From: Paenibacillus sp. UNC451MF | GTDB taxonomy: Bacteria; Bacillota; Bacilli; Paenibacillales; NBRC-103111 | NCBI RefSeq assembly: GCF_000686845.1 | Contig: NZ_JMLS01000013.1 | Span: forward strand, 1-64,000 | Length of the DNA: 64,000 bases | Reading direction: 5' to 3' | Part shown: piece after piece, positions 1-8,655 of the stretch | How the letters are laid out: each line of letters starts with the position of its first letter | How positions within the stretch are numbered: position 1 is the stretch's first letter | The notes under the pieces: generated by a model | Told to the model about the DNA's origin: nothing | The model's input: the letters and a program-made list of their open reading frames with translations, nothing else | The model's database searches: none | Translations under genes and position numbers: made by a program

Positions 1-16
1 GCTTCGAAAAATCCCG

Positions 17-133
17 TTTGGTGATGATGGCGGAAGGGAACCACGCGTACCCATACCGAACACGAACGTTAAGCCTTCCAGCGTCGATGGTACTTGGACC
101 GCAGGGTCCTGGGAGAGTAGAACGTCGCCAAGC
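17..133 (+). rRNA. rrf: 5S ribosomal RNA
   Basis: About 117 nt with the typical Firmicute 5S layout. The terminal stem is formed by TTTGGTGAT at the 5' end and the GTCGCCAAGC region at the 3' end. The conserved loop ACCCATACCGAACACG and the late segment GGGAGAGTAG are present. It is the last gene of an rRNA operon whose 16S and 23S genes lie before the window. The ends are set from the terminal stem and may be off by a base or two. Confidence 0.93.
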
Positions 134-137
134 AAAA

Positions 138-175
138 AGCAGTTGATCTTTTAATCAGATCAGCTGCTTTTTTTG
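138..175 (+). terminator. rRNA operon intrinsic terminator, bidirectional
   Basis: Inverted repeat AGCAGTTGATC (138-148) / GATCAGCTGCT (158-168) with a 9-nt loop, followed by a T run on the plus strand. A run of A before it gives a T run on the minus strand too, so it can also stop transcription coming from the minus-strand gene that ends at 254. Confidence 0.88.
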
Positions 176-211
176 TGCAATCACAACATCGTACATAACA
201 GATATACATCA

Positions 212-247
212 AGGCCGTTTCAGCAGGGAAATCTGCGGAAACGGCCT
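212..247. terminator. Stem-loop after the minus-strand glycosidase gene
   Basis: AGGCCGTTTC (212-221) pairs with GAAACGGCCT (238-247), with a second stem GCAG/CTGC inside. On the plus strand it is followed by a T-rich stretch. On the minus strand it lies six bases after the stop codon of the gene at 254-2821, but without a good T run in that direction. Confidence 0.6.
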
Positions 248-253
248 CTTGTT

Positions 254-2821
254 TTATCTTTTTATCAGTCGATAAATGTGACCTTCCAAAGCATTGAAAA
301 TAATACACTCATGATCTGTCTTATCGACATTGACATCCATATTATTGCCGGAAGCGAGTTCAACAACTGCTACCCTTTCCCCCGGCCATGGATTCATAAT
401 CCGGCACGATGCTGAACGGCGGGCTTCGACTTCAACTACCGTCACACCGGATGTGGTACGTGCAGCAGATATCCAAAAACCGCCACGAGCTTGGAACCTT
501 CGGAATGAAACCTCTGCCCAATCGGGTACGGCCGGGAACAAATGAATGCGTCCGCTCCGGCTGTTGATGACCCGTTCAGGGTCCTCATTTATCGCTCTGC
601 ACAGGTCTTCGTAGGTTTCGATTATCCTTGAATGTGTACCATCAACGGATGGGAACGTGTTTTTGGACTCTCCGAGCAAAACATAAACCGGACGATTGTG
701 ACCAGCAGGTACTAGGCGAGCGGTGCGAAGCATGATCTCCTTTTCCTCCTGGCTGCTGTCCAGATGGATTTCATCCGCTAGCGTGGTAGGATAAACGCCG
801 ATATACCAAGGATGACAGCCTCTTAACCAACGCGGCTTGATACCAGGAACACCGGCATAAATGAGCCCTTCTTCCGTCTCAAATGTCGGATATGATGGGA
901 GATTCTTGGCGGCATGCAGCCACTCCAATTTCAAATCCTGGTCTGTGTTCAAGTAATCTGCAAGCTCGGCTGCCCTGCTGAAGGTCCAACGGAACATGGA
1001 GATAGCGCTGATCGTATCTCGGCTGTATTCGAACCTCGGTTGGATTCCCCAGCTTTCCGCTTCGACTGTAGGGACGATGTGGAAGAGGCCGTCATCTTGC
1101 AGCTCGATATAGGATGCATAGAAAATAGCCAAATCGCGTAATGCCGGATAAAGCAGTCTGAGCAGCAAAGCTTCATCTGCAGCGTAATCCCACATATCCC
1201 AAAGCACTTTGAGCACTTGAGCTCCAGTATCTAAGCACAATTCAAGTGTTGAATTCGTATGAACATAACGATCCGGCTTGATAGGGGGCAAGTATCCATG
1301 TACTAGGATCATGCCCGGGAGGCCGTATACTTCGGAAGCATTCTTTCGCGCAGCCGGGAGCCAGTGCTCCACGAGCTGCCACCACATATCCAGAGAGTCT
1401 TCTCGGGAACGAACGACCGTAGAAGTGTAGAACAACTCATTATAGCAGGGCAGGCTATGCCATGGCTGGATGTCCGTTTCAATACCTGCGTAGGAAGCGC
1501 TGGCTTCGAACTTTCGCGCATCGGTTTGGCATCCACCACTATGCTTGCAAGCCCAGCTGTTGAATAAATGGGTTATTTCTTTTTCGTAATACGAATCTCC
1601 CGGATAAAGAACTCTTCCGCTTTCTCTCTTGTCATACAACGCCCCGTACCAATCTGTGTTTTCTTCAAGCAGGGCTTCAAAACCGTCAGCTTCGGCTTTC
1701 AACAGCTGCTGCCTTGCTTCTCCCATAATGTCTGCAGCATCATTGGAGGTGATGACAACGGTGTAGATCGTAGCCTGCCCGGAACCATTCGCCAGTAAGG
1801 TCGCCGTAGCGGCGGCCCCAGAAGCTTGACGAATGTGCTCGTAGTCTTTGTCATGAAACTTCCAGCTCTCATCGGAATAAGGGAGAGTTCCTAAGCCAAA
1901 GCTGTTCTCAACAGAATCCAGGTCTGCCTCGCTGTCGCTAACCAATCCCATTAGCACATATTCGAAGCCATTGGGGAATGTTTTCTCAGCCGGCAGCATT
2001 TGTTTAATCCAAAAAAATCTTCCTTCACTGCCGCTCGTAGGAGGCTCAATCGGCCCGTTCCACTTGGCCTCATCTTCATAGTTATAATACTCGATAGGTT
2101 GATCGCTATCTCTCGGCCGATACACAGGCTGACGCTCATGCATCGGCTTAAATTCAGTCCCTTCGGCATTCATATACATACGGTGAGCCTGATCCCTATG
2201 GCGGTATAAACGGAAGGAAAGAGGTTGAGATAATCCCGTAAACTTAGTCCGCATCGCTATGACGCTTCGCTTCATAGAGAGAAGAACATCCAGCTGGAGC
2301 GACGCATCCCCATGAGCGATGGTACTGCGGGTTAAGCCGTTACTGCATACCTGTATGGTTTCAGGCTGATCACTGCCTATGAGTTCGTAACATCGGATCA
2401 GGATTTGGCCGACGGGCTTTTGGCATGGAAACGGATAGGCACGAAATGCAGCATAAGGTTCTCTACGTCCGCCCCTAAGGTCAAGAGACCCATAACTGGG
2501 TCTCGTATTTCCTGTAGGTTGAATATCTAGAAGGCCTTCGTTTGCTTCGGAAAAGGCACCATCACGAATTTCCTGTATCGTCAAGATGGAAGGTTCAGCA
2601 ATTCTCCGATCGAAAATATCCGATTTAATCATGCTTAAAGTAATTTGCTCCGGCGGGCCCCATAAAGCGGCCTTGATAGATGGATGATTCAAGTAAAGCT
2701 TCGAATCCATAGACCAGGCTGCTTGAGGCTGAGGACAGGTGGGGTGCAATCTTCTGCTGATTTGCACTTGCTTAGCCATTTCCTTAAGGGGAAGATGGCC
2801 TTGCCAAGGCAGTTGATTCAT
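254..2821 (-). CDS. Putative six-hairpin glycoside hydrolase (GH95/GH63-like)
   Basis: 855 aa with no signal peptide or membrane segment, so probably cytoplasmic. The N-terminal half (to about residue 330) looks like a beta-sandwich. The C-terminal half has the aromatic, helix-rich pattern of (alpha/alpha)6 glycosidases: a TDIQPWHSLPC segment, then LYPALRDLAIFYASY, then EAESWGIQP, in the order seen in GH95-type alpha-L-fucosidases. ATG start with GGAGG located in the end of the preceding gene. Its start is 1 nt after the stop of the solute-binding protein, so the two are probably co-transcribed and coupled. It presumably acts on an imported oligosaccharide. The substrate cannot be told from sequence; the fold assignment is by pattern only. 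Confidence 0.6.
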   Translation of the reverse strand: MNQLPWQGHLPLKEMAKQVQISRRLHPTCPQPQAAWSMDSKLYLNHPSIKAALWGPPEQITLSMIKSDIFDRRIAEPSILTIQEIRDGAFSEANEGLLDIQPTGNTRPSYGSLDLRGGRREPYAAFRAYPFPCQKPVGQILIRCYELIGSDQPETIQVCSNGLTRSTIAHGDASLQLDVLLSMKRSVIAMRTKFTGLSQPLSFRLYRHRDQAHRMYMNAEGTEFKPMHERQPVYRPRDSDQPIEYYNYEDEAKWNGPIEPPTSGSEGRFFWIKQMLPAEKTFPNGFEYVLMGLVSDSEADLDSVENSFGLGTLPYSDESWKFHDKDYEHIRQASGAAATATLLANGSGQATIYTVVITSNDAADIMGEARQQLLKAEADGFEALLEENTDWYGALYDKRESGRVLYPGDSYYEKEITHLFNSWACKHSGGCQTDARKFEASASYAGIETDIQPWHSLPCYNELFYTSTVVRSREDSLDMWWQLVEHWLPAARKNASEVYGLPGMILVHGYLPPIKPDRYVHTNSTLELCLDTGAQVLKVLWDMWDYAADEALLLRLLYPALRDLAIFYASYIELQDDGLFHIVPTVEAESWGIQPRFEYSRDTISAISMFRWTFSRAAELADYLNTDQDLKLEWLHAAKNLPSYPTFETEEGLIYAGVPGIKPRWLRGCHPWYIGVYPTTLADEIHLDSSQEEKEIMLRTARLVPAGHNRPVYVLLGESKNTFPSVDGTHSRIIETYEDLCRAINEDPERVINSRSGRIHLFPAVPDWAEVSFRRFQARGGFWISAARTTSGVTVVEVEARRSASCRIMNPWPGERVAVVELASGNNMDVNVDKTDHECIIFNALEGHIYRLIKR

Positions 2822-2822
2822 C

Positions 2823-4151
2823 CTATTTGTTACCTCCTTGGGCTTTTGCGTCAGTCAAAGCTTTGTTGATGGCTTCTTCTGCTTCCCGCAGCGCCGTGTT
2901 GATATCCATATTATTTTTAAGCATTTTATCAAATGTATTGCCTGGGACCCCGGCTACATCAGCGAACGTCAAGCTTGCATCACGGATGGGGGCAGGAGAA
3001 GCATAGCGATTATAGAAGACAGCCTGCAAATTTTTTCCTTTTAACGATTCGATATCTTGACCGAACACACCTTGGATCTTTTTATCTGCGAGAGGCGTGA
3101 GCAGCGCTTTTTTGGATAGTTGTGTTTGGACTTCATCCGATAACAGGTAAGCGATTACATCAAAAGCTTCGTCTTTATGCTTGGATTGCTTAGTCACATA
3201 CATCGAGTAGAAGTTAGGCTGGAAACCGACCTTCGGGGCATCCTTGAACACAGGAGCTGCTGTAATATCCCAGTTGGTGGTTGGGTTTTTCTGAGACCAT
3301 GTGATAAGCTTTTCTGTAACGTTCAAGTCCATAGCTTCAGTGCCGCCGGCAAACTCACCAGGTATCGTGATTTCATTGTTAGGAATATCATAGATTCTTT
3401 TGAAGTTAGCAAACAGATCCTTCCAAGCATCGGTATTGACCGCGGCTTTGTCTTCCTTCTCGTTCATAAAGCCTAGCGATCTTTGATTATACTTGAACAC
3501 TAACGGGCTATTGTAGCGAAGACCCACGTAATTCACGCCATTATCTACGCGCGATACTTTGCGGGCAATATCATACACCTCATCCCAGGTGACGCCATCC
3601 TTAGGATAGGGAACGCCGAATTTATCGAAGATATCTTTGTTGTAGCCCAAGATCAAATTGCTTCCCATAAAAGGAAGACCGTAAAGCTTGCCGTCGCCCC
3701 AATTCTTCATCACTTGAACAACCGTCGGATCCAGTCGATTCAAATCGAAATTATGCTTTTTGATCAGCTCAGTCAGATCGTAATTGAGATCATTCGAAAT
3801 AATTCTCGGCTTCACGTTAGTACTGCTCTCTAGAATGATATCCGGGATTGTGCCTGCAGCTATCAAATCCGGATAGTCCTGTCCTTTTCCTTTATGAATG
3901 TGCTCTACTTTAATATGGGGGAATTTCGCTGTAATAAAATCCCCGACCTCTTTAGAGAAATTCTCTTCATTAGCGTAGTTGCCGTTTTGAGCTGTATAAA
4001 ATAATAAAGTAAACGGCGTGTTGCTTTTGGCGACTTCGGTTTTACCGGCATCACCAGTACTGCCTGCTGCGGAGTTTTCTTTCGTACTGCAACCAGACAT
4101 CATGACGGATGTAACGAGCAACAAGGATGTAACCGCTTTTTTGTTTACCAA
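2823..4151 (-). CDS. ABC transporter sugar-binding lipoprotein (family 1), orphan
   Basis: 442 aa, TTG start with GGGAGGG six bases upstream. Lipoprotein signal with positively charged start, hydrophobic core and lipobox VMMSGC (Cys about residue 20). The mature protein has the ordered features of family 1 extracellular solute-binding proteins (PDIILES near 115, DGKLYGLPF near 155, TWDEVYDIARKV near 195). It would capture a sugar at the outer face of the membrane. No permease or ATPase gene is next to it; its partner here is the intracellular glycosidase that follows. It must use permeases encoded elsewhere, or be the remnant of a larger cluster. Confidence 0.85.
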   Translation of the reverse strand: MVNKKAVTSLLLVTSVMMSGCSTKENSAAGSTGDAGKTEVAKSNTPFTLLFYTAQNGNYANEENFSKEVGDFITAKFPHIKVEHIHKGKGQDYPDLIAAGTIPDIILESSTNVKPRIISNDLNYDLTELIKKHNFDLNRLDPTVVQVMKNWGDGKLYGLPFMGSNLILGYNKDIFDKFGVPYPKDGVTWDEVYDIARKVSRVDNGVNYVGLRYNSPLVFKYNQRSLGFMNEKEDKAAVNTDAWKDLFANFKRIYDIPNNEITIPGEFAGGTEAMDLNVTEKLITWSQKNPTTNWDITAAPVFKDAPKVGFQPNFYSMYVTKQSKHKDEAFDVIAYLLSDEVQTQLSKKALLTPLADKKIQGVFGQDIESLKGKNLQAVFYNRYASPAPIRDASLTFADVAGVPGNTFDKMLKNNMDINTALREAEEAINKALTDAKAQGGNK

Positions 4152-4250
4152 GATAAACCCTCCCCATGCTTATTTATGGATTTGAATTCATCTTATAGTA
4201 AACCGAATATCAGAATGTTATAGAAAAGTATCAAAATTCTATCACAGATG

Positions 4251-4264
4251 TGTTAGCGCTTACA
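4251..4264 (-). promoter_or_regulatory. Catabolite-responsive element (cre)-like operator
   Basis: Read on the minus strand this is TGTAAGCGCTAACA, which fits the CcpA consensus TGWAANCGNTNWCA at every position. It lies about 100 bp upstream of the solute-binding protein start and just after the AraC gene stop. This suggests carbon catabolite repression of the sugar unit. A LacI-family operator would look alike. Confidence 0.65.
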
Positions 4265-4275
4265 TAGGGCTGCTA

Positions 4276-5166
4276 TTACTTTTCTCTTAACTGATGAATA
4301 AGCTTCTTAAACCCTTCTGCATATTGATGCGGGGTCATACCGAATTTTTTCTTAAAAGAATAGATAAGATACGAGGGAGAATGAAAGCCTGCTTCGATAC
4401 TGATCTGCTTGATGGATAAGTCTTGTGAATGAAGCAGCGCTCGTGCTTCTTCCAATCTTTTTTCCATTGTATATTCGGTAATCGTTTTGCCGATTTGCTC
4501 TTTGAAAAGCTTGGACAAGTAATTAGGGGACAGATGCAAGTCCCGAGCGATGTCTTCCATTTTGAAGTGCGTTTTGTAATGATCGTTAATCCATCTCAAA
4601 ATGTTGTTAATATGCTGCGTTGAACCTTGAGTGAACGGTTCGTTAGATAGCTCTTCCGCCGTATATAGCTTTCTTTGAAAATAGGAAAAGAAGTGATATG
4701 AAAACAAAAGCACTGCTTCCTTATGCATGATTTCCGGACTGGTGGATAGGATTTCATTCAATTCATCGAATCCACGATCAAGATGTGCCGCCTGCTCTTG
4801 AGTCAAGTAAAACAGCTGCCGACTCATTTTATTATCCATGATTTGGGTTAGGAACGAGGAAAGGTAAGGGAACAAGGAAGCGTACTGCTCGATGAACGAC
4901 ACCCTCATTTTGAGTACACTGCGGGTATAGTCCGGAGGCGTATCCATGCGCATGTAGTGTATCTGAAATGGTTTGATCAAAATCAATGTATGGGGGCGCA
5001 CCTGAAATACACAGTCGTTAATGATGAATTTTCCTCTACCCTCGTGAATATACAATATCTCCAACCCGTCATGTGCATGAAAATGTTCGACAACTGCAGT
5101 ATACGTATGTCTGTGGTTGAAAAGGTATAAGTTATCTATCCACCTTCTAAATTTCACGATTTGCAT
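4276..5166 (-). CDS. AraC family transcriptional regulator
   Basis: 296 aa from the ATG at 5166, chosen because GGAGG sits 8 nt upstream; a GTG at 5175 overlaps that site. Residues 15-150 form a cupin-like sensing domain (HFHAHDGLEILYI). Residues about 195-296 form the double helix-turn-helix with the family signature: MEDIARDLHLSPNYLSKLFK and, later, IKQISIEAGFHSPSYLIYSF. It is upstream of, and on the same strand as, the solute-binding protein and glycosidase genes, so it is the likely activator of that unit. Confidence 0.9.
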   Translation of the reverse strand: MQIVKFRRWIDNLYLFNHRHTYTAVVEHFHAHDGLEILYIHEGRGKFIINDCVFQVRPHTLILIKPFQIHYMRMDTPPDYTRSVLKMRVSFIEQYASLFPYLSSFLTQIMDNKMSRQLFYLTQEQAAHLDRGFDELNEILSTSPEIMHKEAVLLFSYHFFSYFQRKLYTAEELSNEPFTQGSTQHINNILRWINDHYKTHFKMEDIARDLHLSPNYLSKLFKEQIGKTITEYTMEKRLEEARALLHSQDLSIKQISIEAGFHSPSYLIYSFKKKFGMTPHQYAEGFKKLIHQLREK

Positions 5167-5274
5167 CCGCTGCACCTCCTTTTCTCAAGGGATCCCTGTT
5201 AAGTAAAAAAATAGGTCTTATTTATTTCCATAAATGTAGGCAAAAAACCTTTTGGTATGAGTAGTTTTTTGTAG

Positions 5275-5309
5275 TATTTTGTCAAAATATTTTTTGAAAT
5301 AAAATTTCA
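5275..5309. promoter_or_regulatory. Paired palindromes upstream of murR, candidate operator
   Basis: Two palindromes sit side by side in the divergent araC-murR intergenic region: TATTTTG-t-CAAAATA (5275-5289, perfect) and TGAAAT-aaa-ATTTCA (5295-5309, perfect arms). They lie just upstream of the candidate murR promoter. They resemble the GAAAAT/ATTTTC palindrome upstream of the other RpiR gene at 15120-15962. Autoregulation by the MurR-like protein is an inference. Confidence 0.45.
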
Positions 5310-5317
5310 GAAATATA

Positions 5318-5345
5318 TTTACTTTAAGAAATTTTATTTTATAAT
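5318..5345 (+). promoter_or_regulatory. Candidate sigma-A promoter of the MurNAc operon
   Basis: TTTACT (5318-5323), 16 bp, TATAAT (5340-5345) in a very AT-rich stretch. It lies about 60 nt before the murR start codon and directly after the palindromes at 5275-5309. Confidence 0.5.
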
Positions 5346-5403
5346 AATATTGTAAATGTTCTTTTACAAATGGAAAAGAAACAAGCACAAAGGAGAAACC
5401 TGT

Positions 5404-6264
5404 ATGTTAAACGGCGGACTGATAGGAATAAAGGAAGCGCTGCAAACATTAAAGCCGACAGAGCAGAAGGTCGCTCAATACATAGTGGATCACCCTGAGA
5501 CGGTCGTCAATGCATCCGTGCAAAAAGTAGCGGAGCTGGCGGGAGTTAGTGAAGCCACTATTGTAAGGCTAGCCAGATCGCTTCATCTAAAAGGATTCCA
5601 AGAGCTAAAGCTCCGTATTGCAGCGGATCTCGCTAAGTCCGTTCATTCGGAAACTCATTCTTATCAAGAAATTCAAATAGACGGGTCGGTGCAGGATCTA
5701 ATCCAGTCCATCTCGCATAATAACACTTTGTCCATTCAAGATACGCTGACAGTGCTTTCGTCCAAAGATGTAGAGAGGGCGATAGACTGCTTGAGCAGCG
5801 CAAGAAGAGTTTACTTTTTTGGAGTGGGAGCATCCGCAGTCATTGCCCAAGACTTTAAACAAAAGCTTTCCCGGATTAACCGATGGTGCGAGGCGGCCCC
5901 GGACTTTGATTCTCAAGCGACGTTGGCAGCGAATATGACCAAGGAGGATGTGGCCTTTGGGATTTCATATTCCGGTCAGACGGAAAATATTATTCAATCA
6001 TTAAAAATTGCAAAAGAGTCTGGTGCGACCATCATTTCATTAACCAAGTTCGGAAGCAATCCAGTAGCGGAAATGGCAGACATTCGATTATTTACGAGCT
6101 CGTTGGAGCAAAGCATACGAAGCGGTGCCATGGCATCCAGGATTGCTCAATTGAACGTCATTGATATTCTTTATGTGGGCATAGCGAGCCGAACCTATGA
6201 GGAAAGCATTCAGTCACTGGAAAAAACGCGTAAAGCGGTTAGCGGGTCGAAGCGCAATGGATAA
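5404..6264 (+). CDS. murR: MurR/RpiR family regulator of MurNAc catabolism
   Basis: 286 aa. The ATG at 5404 has AAGGAG 8 nt upstream; an in-frame ATG at 5356 has no ribosome site. N-terminal HTH_6 domain (residues 1-75, with VQKVAELAGVSEATIVRLAR as recognition region) and C-terminal SIS phosphosugar-binding domain (about 120-260, GVGASAVIAQDF and GISYSGQTENII). Regulators of this family bind MurNAc-6-P or related sugar phosphates. It is the first gene of a plus-strand operon ending in murQ, the same association as E. coli murR-murQP and B. subtilis murQ-murR. The next gene overlaps it by 8 nt. Confidence 0.88.
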   Translation: MLNGGLIGIKEALQTLKPTEQKVAQYIVDHPETVVNASVQKVAELAGVSEATIVRLARSLHLKGFQELKLRIAADLAKSVHSETHSYQEIQIDGSVQDLIQSISHNNTLSIQDTLTVLSSKDVERAIDCLSSARRVYFFGVGASAVIAQDFKQKLSRINRWCEAAPDFDSQATLAANMTKEDVAFGISYSGQTENIIQSLKIAKESGATIISLTKFGSNPVAEMADIRLFTSSLEQSIRSGAMASRIAQLNVIDILYVGIASRTYEESIQSLEKTRKAVSGSKRNG

Positions 6265-7285
6265 CATTATACAACTAATTGAAGGTTGGGTGGCAGACGG
6301 GAAAATTCCCGGAGCGGTCGTTAATATTTCACTGCACGGCCAAACTATTTTGCAGCAGGCATTCGGAGGCTACAGCCTCTCGAGCTCCTCTGATAGGAAA
6401 GCGCTATCAAACGATTCGCTCTTTGATATCGCGTCGCTAACTAAAGTTACGGCAACACTGCCGGCTGTCATGCTGCTGGTATCCCGTGGACAGATGGAGC
6501 TCGAGGATCATGTGCAACGCTACTTTCCAGAGTTTCGCCATCCGCAGATTTCTATTAAGCATTTACTGCAGCACTCATCCGGTCTTCCTCCGGATCTGAC
6601 GAAGGCGGATCGAAATGAGCCTCGGGATGTGATGCGGGAAGTATATGAACAGGATTTGATTTATGAGCCGGGGACCCAAGTGCAGTATAGTGATCTCGGA
6701 TTTATTCTTCTAGGTGCTGCCGTTGAACGAGTAACGGGGGAAAGGCTGAATGACTTCGTCCAACGCGAAATTCATCGTCCGCTCGGGATGTTCAATACCA
6801 TGTATTTGCCTGAGGCAGTTGAGAGGTATCGTATTGCTCCGACAGAGGAGTATAACGGGGCATTCATCCATGGAGAAGTGCATGACGAGAAGAGCTACCA
6901 GCTTGGCGGGGTGTCAGGAAGTGCAGGCCTGTTTGCGACTGCAGCCGACTTGGCGCTATATGGGAGAAGCTGGCTTCTAACGAACCCTAGTGTACTGCCG
7001 GCTAAGTGGCGCAGTGAGTGCACAGTCGAACCATTTCTGGGACGTGGACTCGGATGGGAAGTATGGCACGGACAGCCGTCTGCTCCAAGCTGCAGCAGTC
7101 ATTGGCCTCATGGAACCTTTGGGCATACCGGGTTTACTGGAACGAGTCTTTGGATAGACCCGCAAAGTGAGCTTGTCGTCGTGTTCCTGACGAATGCGGT
7201 CCATTACGGAAGAGCAACCCCGATAAGGCAGCTGCGACCGCTTTTACACGAAAGTATTTATTCCTCGATTCATGGGGTTAAATAA
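6257..7285 (+). CDS. Beta-lactamase/PBP-like serine hydrolase of the MurNAc operon
   Basis: 342 aa from the ATG at 6257, which overlaps the murR stop and suggests translational coupling. It has the three motifs of class C beta-lactamase and DD-peptidase folds: SLTK at 60-63 (nucleophile Ser60), YSD at 144-146 in place of YxN, and HTG at 290-292 in place of KTG. There is no signal peptide, so it is probably cytoplasmic. Similar serine hydrolases accompany murQ in Bacillus (the ybbE gene). A role in removing peptide or ester groups from muropeptides fits the operon, but the exact substrate is inferred. Confidence 0.85.
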   Translation: MDNIIQLIEGWVADGKIPGAVVNISLHGQTILQQAFGGYSLSSSSDRKALSNDSLFDIASLTKVTATLPAVMLLVSRGQMELEDHVQRYFPEFRHPQISIKHLLQHSSGLPPDLTKADRNEPRDVMREVYEQDLIYEPGTQVQYSDLGFILLGAAVERVTGERLNDFVQREIHRPLGMFNTMYLPEAVERYRIAPTEEYNGAFIHGEVHDEKSYQLGGVSGSAGLFATAADLALYGRSWLLTNPSVLPAKWRSECTVEPFLGRGLGWEVWHGQPSAPSCSSHWPHGTFGHTGFTGTSLWIDPQSELVVVFLTNAVHYGRATPIRQLRPLLHESIYSSIHGVK

Positions 7286-7319
7286 AAAAAGAAGAACATT
7301 AAAGGGAGGAATAATCACA

Positions 7320-8621
7320 ATGAAACATGTTTCTCTAGTTCTTGCAGCAGTATTAGCGGCGTCACTGGCCGGTTGCAGCTCTTCGAACACGCCGGCAGCC
7401 ACAACAGCACCAAAGGATAACAAGGGGGATGCAACACCACAACCGCAAGCACAGAAAGTAAAGCTGACCATGGGCAGCTGGAGGACGGAAGATAAGGAAG
7501 CTTACGAGAAAATTATTAAAGAATACCAGAAGAAAAACCCGAACGTAGAGATCCAGTTCTCACCGACCAAAAGCACGGAGTACAATACGGTACTGAACAC
7601 AGCGCTGCAAACCGGCAGCGGCCCGGATATTATTCAGCTTCGTCCTTATGCGGCGGGTATTGCTCTGGCCGATGCGGGATACTTGGAGCCGCTTGATTCA
7701 ATTAAAGGCCTAAGTGTGATGTCGAAAGATACGCTGGCGGCAGCGACCGGCAAGGATGGCAAGGTATACGGCGTTCCGACGGTATTCAGCTCGACGCAAA
7801 TTTTTTATAACAAAAAGATCTTTAAAAAGTTCAATATTGAAGAACCGAAAACATGGGAAGATTTGATCAAGGCGGCGGATACGCTGAAGCAAAACAAGGT
7901 GACTCCGTTTGCGTTCGGTTCCAAGGAAGGATGGATCCTTTCTTTGACGCATGGAGCGCTCGGTCCCGGCTTTTATGGCGGAACTGATTTTGTAAAGAAA
8001 ATAACATCAGGCCAAACGAACTTTAAGGATAAAGCGTTCGTCGATTCGATCCAGATGATGCAGGGATTAACCAAGTATTTCCCAGATAATTATGTGGGGA
8101 TTTCGATGGATGACATGCGCAATCTGTTCGTTACGGAGCAAGCCGCTATGATGGTCATGGGAGACTGGGAACTGGCTGTCATGAAGAAAATGAACCCTGC
8201 CCTGGAAATGGATGTTTTCCCTGTTCCGGCTCCTGCTGGAGGTAAAGCAACGGTAACTACATGGGTAGACGGGTCATTCTCCGTTAATAAAACTTCAAAG
8301 AACAAAGCGGAAGCGATGAAGTTCATTGAGTTTATGACAACGAAAGAATTCGGTCAGCTCGTAGCAAGTGAGTTGATGAAGCCAAGTACGATTCCTGGCG
8401 CGGAAGCGACGGATCCGACGGTAACGAAAATTTCGAAATTTGCAAACAGCATTTCTACTCCTTATATGTTTGTCGTACACTTCAGCTCAGGTACTCCGAC
8501 CACCAAAGTAACGCTGGAAACGTCCTTACAGGGCTTGTACTTAAACAAACAAACACCTCAGCAGGTTGTTGACGAAGTGCAAAAAAGCGCGGACACCTGG
8601 TTTAAGCCGGCAGCAAAATAA
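7320..8621 (+). CDS. ABC transporter substrate-binding lipoprotein, probably for MurNAc or muropeptide
   Basis: 433 aa. The ATG at 7320 is preceded by AAGGGAGG at 10 nt and begins the signal MKHVSLVLAAVLAASLAGC (lipobox LAGC, Cys19). A Pro/Thr/Ala-rich linker follows, then a family 1 solute-binding fold (GSGPDIIQLRP near 100, DGKVYGVPT near 140, WEDLIKAAD near 175). It forms a complete importer with the two permease genes that follow; no ATPase is present, as is common where a shared MsmX-type ATPase serves many sugar importers. Its place between a murR-type regulator and kinase-murQ suggests MurNAc or a MurNAc-containing sugar as ligand. Confidence 0.88.
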   Translation: MKHVSLVLAAVLAASLAGCSSSNTPAATTAPKDNKGDATPQPQAQKVKLTMGSWRTEDKEAYEKIIKEYQKKNPNVEIQFSPTKSTEYNTVLNTALQTGSGPDIIQLRPYAAGIALADAGYLEPLDSIKGLSVMSKDTLAAATGKDGKVYGVPTVFSSTQIFYNKKIFKKFNIEEPKTWEDLIKAADTLKQNKVTPFAFGSKEGWILSLTHGALGPGFYGGTDFVKKITSGQTNFKDKAFVDSIQMMQGLTKYFPDNYVGISMDDMRNLFVTEQAAMMVMGDWELAVMKKMNPALEMDVFPVPAPAGGKATVTTWVDGSFSVNKTSKNKAEAMKFIEFMTTKEFGQLVASELMKPSTIPGAEATDPTVTKISKFANSISTPYMFVVHFSSGTPTTKVTLETSLQGLYLNKQTPQQVVDEVQKSADTWFKPAAK

Positions 8622-8655
8622 CTGAAAATACAGATGGAAAAGGCGGCGAGGCGCA

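Noticed and set aside
1-16. Considered as the end of 23S rRNA
   Set aside because: Only 16 bases precede the 5S gene and they show no recognisable 23S 3' end; probably spacer.
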